From the NCBI GenBank assembly GCA_032622095.1, contig CP136066.1, positions 130,913,917 to 130,977,916 of the forward strand: 64,000 nucleotides of DNA. The letters run 5' to 3'. Source of the DNA: Siphonodentalium dalli. Taxonomy: Eukaryota; Mollusca; Scaphopoda; Gadilida; Siphonodentaliidae. Positions 1 to 11,925 of this stretch are shown in pieces. Position numbers and translations under genes: made by a program. The notes beneath the pieces were generated by a model. It ran no database searches, had not been told where the DNA came from, and saw only the letters and a list, made by a program, of their open reading frames with translations. Numbering within the stretch: position 1 is the stretch's first letter; each line of letters begins with the position of its first letter.

Positions 1-860
1 TTGTCGATTATGGATATCCTGTTCTGAATCCACTCTGAAATTTTGAGATGAAATTTCTTGAGTGAGAAAAAGAATTAAGCCTGAGATTAAGAACAGGTAT
101 AGCATCCCATACAATAATAGTTATGCCACAATAATTCCCCGGCTCACGTTTTGATAATTTTTTCTTATATATCGGTATTATATTACCGACCAACCAGGTA
201 CAAAACCAAAATCAAATATTAGATAAAAAAGTTTCACATAGATTGGCATCATAATATTCACTGAACTTTTCAAATATTCATTTCTGATAAGATCATCGGA
301 AGTGGCTTTATTATTTTACAGTTTCTTATTTCATCTTCGGTAATTTTCTTATTCAAATCATGATCAACATCGATATTGATTTCCGGTACTGAGAGCGAAT
401 CCGATTACCAGCATTGTTATTCTCACCACGATTTAATTATAAAGAGAGATATATTTTTGTCCATGTTCCAGTCATTTTCCTTTCTGAGTAACCTCCAGAA
501 TTGACTGGAATCATTGTGACTCAAAAGTGTCATTTTATCGCGTGTCCGCGTCCTGTGCTGTTTTATAGCATTATTCAACGATCGCTTTTAGGCTTTTTCT
601 GCGTTCTTCAAATGGACCTCATTTGTGCGTTGCGGTTAAAATATAACTTTGCCTTCCTATATTGTGCACGGCTTTCTCTGCAATTCTTGTTAAACCAAGG
701 ATTATTTATTTTGCTTCCCGTTTGGTCTTAAAGTTTGGGCTTTCGCGTACCGAACGTTTCCCGAGCATATCAGCTATCATTTTTACAACTTTGATTACTT
801 TGTTATGATCGATAGTGCTTTCGTCTAAGTCCGTTACAATAATGGATATTTCTTCTACAT
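1..860 (-). pseudogene. LINE (non-LTR retrotransposon) remnant, linker plus start of reverse transcriptase
   Basis: Read on the minus strand, about 676-702 encodes NPWFNKNC, a motif typical of the linker between endonuclease and reverse transcriptase (RT) in LINEs. Further on come a DDLIRNEYLK-like stretch, then IIPIYKKK, EPGNYCGIT and FQSGFRTGY at 8-193, which match the first RT motifs. Several frameshifts and stops separate these blocks, so this is a dead copy. The RT catalytic YADD region would lie beyond the left edge of the window. An upstream segment (about 750-860) with DHNKV-like sequence probably belongs to the same element; I could not find the endonuclease. The clade is not certain; an RTE-, CR1- or L2-like element is possible. 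Confidence 0.8.
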
Positions 861-1894
861 GGCTTCGGTGGAGGTATCTCAAATATGTATTTATTTCGCT
901 CGGGTCCCAGTTACGTCACTGTGGAGGAACTACTCCTGGCGATTTGGTTCACTACCGAGCAATATTTTTTTTACATTCTCTACCGAGCAAAGCTTCCGAT
1001 TCTTTGCATTTTTTTCTCATTTTCGTGACATTGTCATACTCACAGCAAGTTTTCTGCCACATGTTACCTGGAATCGTTACAATAGAAGGAGCAATGGATG
1101 CACTAGTGAAGGTTAGTAATATATGTCCCAAAATCGAGTCAGTGTATCGTCAGAATTTCAAATGTTATTGGGAAATAACTCGGTATTTGTCAGTTGGTGA
1201 GGAAAATTCTTCATTTCCACAACATCCACTGGGGGATACTAAAACAGATCAACTATAACTCGCATTTTATTTTTCAAGAAAAGAAGCTATAATGAAAATA
1301 TGGTGAAGGTTTCGTTCTCTTTTGAGGGCTCCGATTCTTTGCTTTACTCGCGGTGGCTCCGGTTCTCTACATTTGTGCGAGTAGTTTTTACATGTCCACA
1401 TCTAACGCCAAAATCATGTTCAAACAATTATTGGGCTAAAACAAGATATTGTATTGGGTTCACATTACATAAATACAGTTATCTGCGCATCTCTTTCTCA
1501 CAAAGTTATAACATGCAAATAATTACTGAGCACATATCATATTGTTGTTTCTTGCGGACATTATTTCTCTTCGCGTACACGTGCATTTGACATATCTAGT
1601 TCCTGAAGTTTCTGTATTGGTTGATAGATATAACATAAGAAGTTTCAGCCAGAGGGATCATAAATTTAGCATATGTCACTGGGCAATAGGTGTTTGTTTT
1701 ATTTTTTATTATACACTGGGACAGGAATTGTGACTATTATTAGAACGGTATAACATTTTTGATAGAAGTTTTATTTTATAATACTTTTAAGTGAATTATA
1801 TGTAATCGTATGCGTTGCTCCTGTTTATGTTTAGGCGCAGTGAAGAAATACGTCTGCGAACGAGTTTAGTATTATATTTGTCCCCCGATTTTTT
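861..1894. other. No recognisable gene
   Basis: AT-rich sequence. The longest open frame (815-1258, plus) has no recognisable domain and overlaps the minus-strand LINE remnant, so I treat it as chance. Part of this stretch could be decayed 5' LINE sequence. Confidence 0.5.
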
Positions 1895-2330
1895 TTTTTG
1901 GGGAGACTATTAAAATAGCCTGTGTCCGCCCGCCAGTCCGTCCGTCGAGTCGTCGGGACACTCGTGCGGAAAAATTCCGGATGAGAACTTTATTTTGGGC
2001 TAAATGGTCGAAACAAAATTTGGTATGTGAGTTTATGAGCTCGAAATACAGGTCAAGTTCGGTCCGGATATATTGTCCCTTTTTCGACTTAGAATTTTGT
2101 CGTTTTGAGGTGTCCGGATGATAACTTTAGTTTGTGTTATCGGATCTGAACCAAATTTGTTATGTGAGAATTTATGAGCTCCAAATACAGGTCAAGTTCG
2201 AGTATGGGCTTGGTCCGCCCATTTTGCCGGAGTTATGGTCCTTGTCGATTTCCGGGTGATAACTTTACTTTTAGTTATCTGGTTGTGTTTAAATTCAACT
2301 GAATCTCTTGATATGTGGTACGTAGTTAAA
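1895..2330. repeat. Dispersed repeat copy with GTCCGTCCGTC and TTTTTCGACTTAGAATT motifs
   Basis: Contains a CCGCCAGTCCGTCCGTCGAG tract followed by repeated lines such as ACAGGTCAAGTTCG and CCCTTTTTCGACTTAGAATT. The same vocabulary recurs at 11.58-11.93, 23.84-24.09 and 41.92-42.17 kb, in both orientations, so this is one dispersed family. From memory it resembles repeats common in bivalves; not checked. Confidence 0.7.
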
Positions 2331-2514
2331 ATTTCAGAAGAAAAGGCCAAGTTTGAAGTTGTTCACGGTTCAATGAATTTTGACAGAATTAACCAAATCT
2401 ATCCTTACTATAAGTTACTAAAAGCTACCTTTCGGGACACGTGGTCGCCGACCTGTTATTGTTGTTACTGTTGTTGTTGTTGGAAGTGTTTTTGCAAAGA
2501 GACAAGGCACCTTT

Positions 2515-2685
2515 ATATATATCTTTATTTATCCTCCATATCATGAAGAGTTGATATAATATAATAAATACAAAAGGTGAATAAAAACAAAATGACAAAT
2601 AAAGATAACCGAACATATATACAGAAAACCCTAAAGTGCAAGATGGCGCAGACGATTAATGAATAATATTGGAGTAGAGATGGAC
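2515..2685 (-). mobile_element. 5'-truncated LINE 3' UTR copy
   Basis: This stretch is nearly the reverse complement of 60672-60850, which is the 3' UTR of the plus-strand LINE at 59.7-60.85 kb. Read on the minus strand it ends in GGATAAATAAAGATATATAT, i.e. a polyadenylation signal plus an AT simple repeat. It lacks any coding part, as expected for a strongly 5'-truncated insertion. Confidence 0.8.
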
Positions 2686-3190
2686 ATGGACACGAGACGC
2701 TGCAGCATACCCTCATTGCACACAAGGACCTCGAGGTCGTCTTGTTGTGCGGCGTATCGAGTGATGATATTCTCAACACACAGTACATGGAGAAGCATTT
2801 CGGGATTATTCAAAAAACACTATCCTGTGATCTGGCATCCACCCGCTTAAACGAGGATGATTGCGTTTTGACGTTTCCGGAAGAAACAGAAACCGACATA
2901 TCTGAAAGTCCTCTGAAAAAGGTGATGCGATGTAAGTTCACACAAAGAGCTGTTTCAAAGAGAATCGGACATTAACTTAATCTAACTCTACTCGTGCTAT
3001 AGACGAATTGTCACAGTTGTTGCCAGACATAGTAAATTTTCTCACTGAGCATGACCGACAGGAGGAGTGGCAATGTTTCATGCGAGAGCTAACAACCAGA
3101 TGTTATTTCTCGATGTCCGTAAAATATAGACATTCGGTTCTATGTAGCGATGACATAAAGATGTGGTCATTAATATTAGGACCATCGTAG
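2664..3190 (+). CDS. Unidentified ORF, possibly two spliced exons
   Basis: A plus-strand frame open from about 2664 encodes a protein-like sequence including EVVLLCGVSSDDILNTQ, then EDDCVLTFPEETETDI. At 2933 there is a strong GTAAGT donor, and at 2977-3002 a pyrimidine-rich acceptor ending TATAG. Removing this 70 bp candidate intron keeps the frame and joins to ELSQLLPDIVNFLTEHDRQ, which runs to a TAG at 3188-3190. The 5' end abuts a LINE fragment and no start codon is visible. I do not recognise the family. It could be a host-gene fragment or a transposon-coded protein. No transcription evidence is available. Confidence 0.35.
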
Positions 3191-4023
3191 GACGCTATAC
3201 AAAGGTAGACACTTGGTGTAAATTTTGTAATTGCAATTATGTGTTCTTTGAACCAGCTTAATCGGACGTGCCAATGGATCTGAATACCCATGTCAATGCA
3301 TATAGCCGCCGCTCATCATGTGTCATGTTTATGACTAATTATGTAGTCATATTGTTAGAAATAAAGCTGACGGCATGTACTAATTTATTTAAGGCAGAGA
3401 ATCGAGCTAATCGAGCTATTCGCAGAGAACCGAGCACTCGGTAGAGAATAGGAATTCTCAGCAGAGAATCGGAATCGGAAAATAGAAAGTAAATTTCTGT
3501 GCATTTCGGGATTAGTTATTAATTTTTTTTACACACAACTGATGGCCAGTGACTATAATTTCACGATAGCGCTTTGAAACCCATGACACACTGTTCTAAT
3601 GTTGATGTTATTTACGTTTTATGCCGCGATTGCGCTGGAGTATTCTGATAATTTTCTGATACGATGCTAGTAAAATAATGAGGTGATATTCGTTCCCCAA
3701 AACAAGTTTAAGAGAAATTGGTGAGTGCACGTCAGAAAAAAAAGAATTAAATTTATGTACCTCAAATCCTCCAATAAATTTGGCTGAAGAGTTCGAGCTT
3801 AATCCACAACGAGATATATATACAATCAAACATCACAAGTGCCCGAAAGGCGCGCGTGGGTGCTCTTAACATTTTTGTTTTTACAAAATATATGTTTTTG
3901 TTATGTATTTTACCTTTTACCAACATGTCCAGCCGTATTGACCATTAGTGAGCAACATACATGAGCCCTAACATTTCAGTTATATGGGACTGGATCAACA
4001 CATTGTAATGTGTGAAAAGTGAC
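3191..4023. other. No gene seen; short GAGAATCG-type repeats
   Basis: Between about 3390 and 3480 the words GAGAATCG, CGAGCTA and GAGAACCGAG recur a few times. Nothing else is recognisable. Confidence 0.5.
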
Positions 4024-4354
4024 TACCTTACTCGTCTTTAAATTCGCACAGTACTATATTTTTATTAGTTTTGAATTCGCGCACCGTGCTTCGCGAGTTA
4101 ATAGCTGATAAAACTATTTTCGTAAAAGACTTTTTATCTGAAGGTGCATATGTATATTTAAAAAACTAACATCGAGTACATTGTAACTGCATCAACATTC
4201 TCTTGAGAAGATGCGTGGTTATATGCTCAAAACAATCATTCTGATAGTCAAATAGTTATGGACATCATTGAAATGAACCCTAAAGAAGTAAAACAACAAG
4301 GCGGCTGACTTTGGATAAAATAATAATTTAACTCAGACTGCATGACCACGTTGT

Positions 4355-4650
4355 TATCCGAAATAGATGAAGCGAACTCCTTTTTTTTCTTTGACGTGTT
4401 TAACAATGATATCTCCGACAGCCCTGCGTGCTGCGGCGCAAATCCATCCGAAGAATCCTTTCATTTTTTCTTTAGCTGCCCCTTGTATCAGACTGAGTCT
4501 TCGCTGATAAGTTGACTCACGAAAGCCTATCAATTCTCAACACAAATGAAATTGTTTTCGGAATACCATATATCTCGTCCGAAAGTAATAAGTTACTGTT
4601 CGATATAATACAGCAATATATTGTAGAGCAACTTAGTGAATCGTTAACTG
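4355..4650 (-). pseudogene. Unidentified coding remnant inside the 3 kb element
   Basis: On the minus strand two open segments joined by a shift near 4520 read as protein-like sequence: LLLSDEIYGIPKTISFVLR, then RRLSLIQGAAKEKMKGFF and ARRAVGDIIVKHVK. The second is rich in Lys, Arg and Ala and could form an amphipathic helix. I cannot assign it to a transposase family. Its position close to one inverted end suggests it may be the tail of the element's own protein. The frame is short and could be chance. Confidence 0.25.
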
Positions 4651-5195
4651 ATTAAAAAAAATAATGTATTCACAACGAAGGAATGCAAACTGCTTTAGTA
4701 TATATATGAACTACACAGTTTAGTAATCTACTGACTCCCCATGTATGGACCTACTCCCCCACTCAACCACATTCTCTATTATTGATCTACCGTATATACT
4801 GCCTTCCAGAGTAGCTGGCAAACACTTGAAGGCACTACACCAAGCACCATAAAACCACAAAATCATGCATGTAAATTATTATGTCCAGCTATCATCTTGT
4901 AAACAGTTTGTCTGCTTAATTGTTTGTATTTGGAGAGGGGCTTCATTAGTTGATAAAAACTTGTGCCCGATCGATTTTGTATTATTATTTGCAAATAATT
5001 TAAGTTTCAAATTAAAAAAATGGATCACTTTATCACTCCACGATTGTGAATATGGAGATATGCTTTCGTGACATTTGCACGGGAATATTTGTATTTCTTA
5101 CGACCATTACAACATCGAAGATTTTCCGATGATTTACACATGGCCAATGGTGTTGAGAATGCATGCCCGCATCTAAATACAAAAAAATTATAGTT

Positions 5196-6850
5196 AGAAA
5201 TGGTAACGCCCTCAATATCATATTATTAGCCATATATACAATATAACAACTTTAATGTTGTGATTGTGAAAAATCTGTATATAGGTAACGCCTATCTAGT
5301 TGATTATATGTGATATTTTTTTCTAATTTCATTTGAAATAGTGGTCTAATAGCGCATGAAATAACATGCAGAATAATAATCGGGTAAAAGTTTGTGATCT
5401 TCGTAACATGGTTCAAGTACAATCACATTTAGTATCCAATTACGCAAATACCGAGTATGTTTTAATCACATTTAGTCCACCACCTCCTGCGACAGGGTCA
5501 GATATACTTGCCAATATACACCCTAGGAGGGGCGTAATGCTGATCTAGGAATGGCCTCAGGTAATGCATTCCTGATATGACCTCTATCAAGTATGAATTA
5601 AAATACATGTATGGTTCCATGAGGGTAATTTAAAATATGGTCACACTCACAGAGGGTTAATTGAAATATGGTCCGACGAGGGTAAATTAAAATATGGTCA
5701 CATCACGGTTAAATAAAATATGGTCTCATGAGGGTTACTTAATATATCGTCCAATAAGGGTTAAAAAAAAAAAAAACTATGGTCCATTAAAATTGTAACT
5801 TGTAAAATATCGTCCCATAAGGGTTAATACAAATATGGACCCTTGGGGTTAATTGAAATATGGTCCCATTAATGTCAATTAAAATATGGTAACGCGACTT
5901 AATTAAAGAATAAATACATGGTGCCATTATGAGGTGTTAAAAAAAATTAAAATATGGTGTCATCAGTGTTTATTAAACTACGGTCCCTCTGGGGTGAAAT
6001 ACAATATAGTCCCATGATGGTCAATTAAAATAAATAAAAATAAAATAAATTAAAACATAATCACAGGGAGGGGGGTAATTTTTTAACATTCTTCAATTCA
6101 TATAGCATTCTGATATATCATCGGTACACATAAATAAAAATGATATTTAGAATTAGGTCACATTGTATGTTAAACAACAAATATGAAGGGTTAGTGTTTA
6201 GAACTTTTCTTAATAACATCTCTATTCATAGCTCCGATATATTCGCATACAAAGAAATGAAAAAATTAATATTTACAAACAGAACGAAGGAATAGCGTGT
6301 GAATTGGTTAATAATTACCATCCCAATTCATTTAGAATATAAAATGCCGATATTTGTCGCGTATAACTAAATGAAAAACAAAACAAACACCTAGTACGAT
6401 TCATGTTCGAAGTAAATTTCTTATACAATCGTCAAATCCCCGTGCAGTATAAGAGTAGATAGCATTCCGATTTATGTCACGTGAAAATAAACGAAAGATG
6501 TTCAAATAACAATGCAACAAAGCAGGTTAAAGAACAATAGAAACACATAGCGCGCAGCGTGCTAATGGTTAACGCGCGAACTCCCGTTAATTAATCGCCT
6601 CGTACTTCTTTGCATGCAAATAACAAGCATGGGTCAATCAAGTATTTCTCGAGAGACACCCGCTGCATGAATTATAAAGAAAACGACAATAAACGAAATT
6701 GAAATTCCCAACTACACCTTTTACCGGACTCGGCCTCGGGATCGCACTACAACTATCGGACTCGGCCTCGGGGTAGCACTACCACTTTTAATGCGTCCAA
6801 ACAAACTATTTTTATAAATAAAACCCCCAGCGCCATAGGATACCAAGAAA
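5196..6850. repeat. Segment whose two edges recur at 22306-23045
   Basis: The left edge TTAGAAATGGTAACGCC...ATCATATTATTAGCCATA matches 22316-22352. The right edge, TTTTACCGGACTCGG followed by TTTATAAATAAAACC, matches 22988-23032. The interiors differ in length and content, which suggests two members of one element family with different internal sequence. Confidence 0.5.
5610..6075. repeat. Degenerate minisatellite, unit about 25-35 bp
   Basis: At least a dozen diverged copies of AATTAAAATATGGTCCCAT followed by GAGGGTT. Copies differ by many substitutions and small indels, and an A-run interrupts the array near 5764. Confidence 0.85.
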
Positions 6851-7038
6851 CTCTACATTATTATACACCCGGAGTGCGAAATAATTGTCTATATTCAGTC
6901 CAACCTCCCGTAATGTATGTAACTCAATAACAATTATAGCCCTCTGATTTTCCATGTGGTTTTTCTCTCAGTTTTAAATTCGCGACCCATTGGTGCGCGA
7001 AAAAAATAGTACTACCGAATTTAAATAAGAGTAAGGTA

Positions 7039-8480
7039 TTATGTGCATGTCTACACAAACATTTACAACATTAACTAGATCACTACATTTTAAGAAGATA
7101 TTAAAATTATTTGTTGATCCTCATATTATACATTGAAATGGTCTGGGTTATGGTTGATTGGGTAGCTATAACATTTGGTGGAGTTTGTGTGATTCTTTGT
7201 TCGTTTTAACTAATGTCGGAGCAGGGTTTTGTGTAAGGGCTATTTTCATCATACATGTTAGTCAAGTGATATGTGCAGACCATTTATAGGCAGACAATAT
7301 ATCCCTGAGATTTCTCTCTGGATTCCCATTTCATTCATATGCAGGGAAGTTAAAACAAGTTAAACACACGGTTAATCAAGTAATCATTCATCAGCTAGTA
7401 TCCAGTTAGTAAAGGTTCAATAAAGTGCACCATCTTGAATATTATATAGCCATCATCTAAATAGCCAATTACATTACAACTTACAAGTGATAGATAAGTT
7501 GGAGGTTAATTCGATACCAAGAGAAAATAAAATGAAAAAGATAAAATAAAATGAAAACACCAGCCCGCCCATATTTTTTTTCATGTCCGTTGCAGAAACA
7601 TAGGTATATTTTTGTTTGGCCTGGACGGTATAGGGGGATACAACCAGCGAGAAAAGGTTGTGTTCTATGAAATAAGAGGAATGCAATGACATGTGTCTAT
7701 ATTATACAGTAGGGGCACAAATATGCGAATCATAATAATGTTATATAAAATTAATGTCCATTGGGCGATAGAAATCTCACTCATGTCCCACATGTCCCCA
7801 TTTGACCCAGAAGCATTTACGCATGGTACAATATTTAGCGTTCGGTTTCTTGTTAATCATTTCCTGCTATGTAACAATAACTATCATTTATCTACTTCTG
7901 GCACTTATCAGATCAAACTGTTATTTCATTCACTAGAATCTCAATCAAAGGCAGTTTAGATCTTGTATATATATTTGAAACGAGGAAATTTGTTTCGTGG
8001 TAAATTCGATAACGCCATGCATACGGAGTCTAAATTTCAGATGAAGATTTTATGGGGCAGATCGTTAACACAAAGCTAGAAATGTGTTGCAAACACTACG
8101 ACCATGGGAGAGTTCTTGTCTAAGCCCTAAACCCCACGGAGTTCTTCATTTGTCGAATTGCTCGAATTTCACACACAATTGTCTTCCAATGCGAGTAACT
8201 GTGTGAATTGACAAACATTTTGTATCGATCTGGCGTTTGTTGATTTTCTTAAGTTTGCGGAAATGGAAATTCATTATGAGTGTGCCGAAGATTCGGTAAT
8301 GTCGGAAAAAGTAAACGACAAGTGATCGCGAATAAAAAAATAAACATTAGTTTGGACAGAATTTGGTAGAACAACACTATGACGGCAGTGTAAAAACCGC
8401 AAATGTTAACATGTATTTACCAGCAATACACTTCCTAAGCTGCGCTAACACACGTGAACTTACATCGAAGTCCGGTTCAA
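7039..8480. other. No gene or repeat recognised
   Basis: AT-rich sequence with short chance open frames on both strands. Nothing supports a gene. Confidence 0.5.
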
Positions 8481-8483
8481 ATC

Positions 8484-8511
8484 CTCTCTCTCTCTCTCCT
8501 CTCTCTCTCTC

Positions 8512-8584
<73 letters not shown>

Positions 8585-8614
8585 CTCTCTCTATATCTCT
8601 CTCTCTCTCTCTCT
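8484..8614. repeat. (CT)n microsatellite
   Basis: About 130 bp of CT dinucleotide repeats with a few CC, CA and TATAT interruptions. Open frames here encode only Ser-Leu repeats and are not genes. Confidence 0.97.
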
Positions 8615-8788
8615 GATAGAAAAACGAGAGGACGATCACGATCGGCAGATGTTTAACCCATACCTTGGCGATGGCGATTAGCTATAACTGATCATTTGTC
8701 AAAGATATAAAGATATGGTCACAGGAATCCATATATCAGTACCCAACTTGAAATCAAAAGCTCAAATAATTTGTCTTAAGAAGGGTTA

Positions 8789-9758
8789 AGGGTGCATTTA
8801 CATTGCTATAGAAATGTACACAGATCTACACGCAGACTAGTGTAAACGGGTTGATATAGAAATGCACACAGAAAGAAAACGGTATTAGTTCGTGTGAGCA
8901 AATATCGTGACCGCTACACGTCACGGTCAACGCCCATATATTGCGACAGGCAAATCAGTTTTGATTAATTGTTACTCGGGCTTGGCGAATGTTTTCGTTG
9001 TCATTTCAACCCGTGTATTTCGAATATTGAACACGGATAGGGACGTGGCAACTTGTTCAACGGTTGGATATTTCATACCCGACACAACATTAGTTGTAAT
9101 TTCCAACCAACAATAGATTAAAAATGATCTTGTAGTTTGATTTTCAAACATTTTATTTTATTTTTATTTAAGTGATTGTTTTCGGACCAATATTTGCATA
9201 ATTTCCTACTTTTTATCAAAATTTTGGACTGGAATGGCCATCAGCTGGAAATTTTCCAACCTTATCATAGGGGCGGATGTAATGTTGGAAATGTCCAACA
9301 CTTGGAAAGATTGTGTCCTGTCCCTCCCCGTGGCCAGTCATCATCATCATATTTATTGTCTAACAGCTATATATAAAAACTGCATGTAATTTAAGAAAAC
9401 ATATTGTCCTACATTGGTTAACATTGTCATTGTCATCAGTTGAAAATTTTACTACATTTGGTCAAATAAAGGGGGTTGTAGGGTAACTGCATGATTTTCA
9501 TTCTTTCTTCGAACCATTATCAAGTGTATAAGGATACACTTTAAATACATGCGCCACATACCAAATCGCTGTTATCTGCTGATAGTTGATACATTTTGAT
9601 GTCTGGCCTAAACTGACACGACTCGCAGTGAATTGTCAATTACCAGAGTACTGATCAGCGCGCGTTCACTATTAGTAATCATTTGTGATCACAGTAATGT
9701 GCGACACGTGACTTCATACAGATCTGTATACATTTCTATGGCAATGTAAATGCACTCT
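8789..9758. mobile_element. Inverted-repeat element, about 970 bp
   Basis: The left end AGGGTGCATTTACATTGCTA and the right end read in reverse, AGAGTGCATTTACATTGCCA, match and continue as TAGAAATGTA(C/T)ACAGATCT, giving inverted ends of about 40 bp. No convincing target-site duplication is visible, so the superfamily is open. A copy of the GGAAATTTCC dispersed repeat sits inside. Confidence 0.65.
9070..9345 (-). repeat. GGAAATTTCC-family dispersed repeat, minus orientation
   Basis: On the minus strand this reads CACTTGG-type sequence with GTTGGAAAATTTCC, GATGGCCATTCC and AATATTTGG blocks in the same order as the plus-oriented copies at 26480-26745 and 52605-52860. It lies within the 8789-9758 element, so it is either nested or part of it. 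Confidence 0.7.
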
Positions 9759-11325
9759 AAAGTATTTGGGGTGGGAAGGAGTAGTTTTAAATCTCATAAC
9801 TCTGTCCCTAATCACGCAATGGCCTCTCACTATGATATCCAACGGTTTAGTGATTTCGGAGGATATGTTTAGGGGTTTAAGTTAACTCATTGGAAGAAAA
9901 AGTGATAAACCCCTATCTCTTCCACTTTTGACTTGCCAAATATTCCAAATTCATTCACTTCCAAAGAGAAATTATAATTTGTTGACAAGCCAGACTGCTT
10001 AGAACAACTTACATGCATGGGATTTCATCCCATATTTATACTGTACTTTAAATTACCACCCCTCCCATTCTCACCAGTTGTTATTTATTTATCAAACTTG
10101 TCAGACAGATACAATCAGATCTGACCTGTGTAATAAGGAATGCTTCTAGTGTTAGGTACATGCAAGATTAAGTGTTTCATAACAGGGGTGTATGGTTTTC
10201 AAAAATATATGTAGTTTATACAATACAAAAGTGTTAACTTATATAATGTTATACAGACAGAGTATGATGATGATGCTGGCCCCTTATGACCCCTAAATCG
10301 AAACAGATTACCATAGTTCATATAATAGAAAGCAAGTAGCCCTCAGTCAATGGTTTCACACATTACAATGTTTTACAAGTAGCTTGGACACTAAAATCCA
10401 TAGCCTTCAATGTTAATCTTCTGAGCACTCTGTGGCCCCTAAAATTCAATCAACCATGACAATATGAATAAATGGGAAAAGAATGTTCCTGGAAATATTA
10501 ACAACATCTATCATCTTGATTTTCAAAACAAGACATCACTTACTCTAATCATGTAGATTTATCTGCCTGTTACCTATTGCATAGATAAATCATATTGGCT
10601 ATCAGCCATTATTTTAATTTCACATTGAAGCATGTGCCTGGAGGGTTAATATATTTTTCAAAAGTTAATTTATCAGTCAATACCAAAATCAATAGAAGTG
10701 AATAGTGTTCAAAGATAATCATAGATAAGAGATATGAGGAAAAGTCATTGTACATTATAGCACATGTCTATGGGAACATTCCACGGGTTAATTATTTTCT
10801 AAGCAGATCAATGGGATATCAAAGACACTTTTTATATAGGTGAGGCACCCCTTATCACACTCTGTAATGAAATTGCAATAGGAGAAACCAGTTTCATGCT
10901 GCCATTAATCAAATTTGACAGATGCCAGCACTGTTGCTTATCTTTGACTTCATCTAGCTAAAGGCCAGACTCTGTACACTATCTCATCACTTAATTAATA
11001 ACAAGAATTCACTTGGAATGAAACATCTATATACTCTGGATATTGGATGTACATTATGGTAATTTATTAATATCATTATATTGCATGCAACTATTGCAAT
11101 AAAATCTTCATATTTTCAGGACATCACACCTAATTAATGGTACAAAACTGAAACAAATGAAAGTATCAATGACAATTTAGTTTTTTTAATAATAATTTTT
11201 TTTATCATTATAAATGTAAAAAAAAAAAAAAAAATTTAATTTGGGTTTTGTTAAATTAAGCAAGGAGTTCAATCTAATAAAATTTAACAAAATTTGTTTT
11301 CAAATTTTTTTCTCGACAAAGGGTC
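9759..11325. other. No gene or repeat recognised
   Basis: About 1.5 kb of AT-rich sequence without long open frames, inverted ends or tandem structure. It may be the least disturbed single-copy stretch in the window. Confidence 0.5.
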
Positions 11326-11574
11326 ATAACTTTCGTTGCCGGAGCTTTTTCACTCTTTATACACTGTCCTATGATTTCCAGGTGATGGATCTAGGTCTAA
11401 AAAATACCCAAAATGACTGACCCTGGTGTTTTTAGATTCGCTATCACCTCTTTATTCATGTCCCAAAACAATTTTAGAAAAAAAAATATTTTTCAAATTT
11501 GTTTAAAAAAAAAATTCGACGCAATTTTTCGGCCGTTTTAGGGCCGAAAATATCGGCCCCTGGCAACGAAAGAG
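11326..11574. mobile_element. Short relative of the TTAA-flanked element at 18.5 kb
   Basis: The right end reads CCCCTGGCAACGAAAGAG followed by TTAA (11575-11578), close to CCCTGGCACTGAAAGAG-TTAA at 19204-19224. Interior words (GATTCGCTAT, CATCCC/TGTCCCAAAA) also recur in the 18.5 kb element. The left end (AACTTTCGTTGCCGG near 11331) is less certain. It lacks the 53 bp array. Confidence 0.45.
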
Positions 11575-11578
11575 TTAA

Positions 11579-11925
11579 AATAAATCAGATCAAACCCATA
11601 TTCGAACTCAATCTATATTTTTGGCTGAGAAACTCACGTACCAAATTTGGTTCCAATCAGATAAAAATTGTTTGAGTTATGGCAGCATGCGTGAATTATA
11701 AGTCGAAAAAGGGCCATAACTTTGCAAAAAAAAAAATTTGGGGCTGAGAAACCCATATACAAAATTTGGTTCCGATCGGACAGAAAATGCTTGAGTTATC
11801 GCATTATGCGTAAACTGTCTACGGACAGACAGACAGACGGACGAACGACGAGTGGTCAATCCGGACATCGACACTATGTGTACCATACTATGGTATGGGT
11901 ACACATAAAAACACCCACAGACCAT
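11579..11925. repeat. Dispersed repeat copy with GGGCCATAACT and GACAGACAGACGG
   Basis: Two internal sub-repeats each carry ACCAAATTTGGTTCC or a variant, GAGTTATGGCA and AAAAAGGGCCATAACT. The copy ends in CGGACAGACAGACAGACGGA near 11823-11842. Same family as 1895-2330, 23841-24085 and 41925-42165. Confidence 0.75.

Larger units (their letters stand above)
4026..7036. mobile_element. Candidate 3.0 kb DNA transposon with imperfect inverted ends
   Basis: The left end reads CCTTACTCGTCTTTAAATTC. The right end, read on the other strand, is CCTTACTCTTATTTAAATTC. Similarity continues inward through AGTACTAT and a CGCGCACC...CGCGA hairpin for about 75 bp. Both ends are bordered by TA (4024-4025 and 7037-7038), compatible with a TA target-site duplication. 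The interior holds a minus-strand coding remnant (4355-4650), a minisatellite (5610-6075) and a segment repeated at 22.3-23.0 kb. Superfamily not determined. Confidence 0.55.

Noticed and set aside
815-1258. 147-residue plus-strand frame
   Set aside because: No motif, unusual composition and overlap with minus-strand LINE sequence.
8363-8681. Open frames rich in Ser and Leu
   Set aside because: They run through the CT microsatellite.
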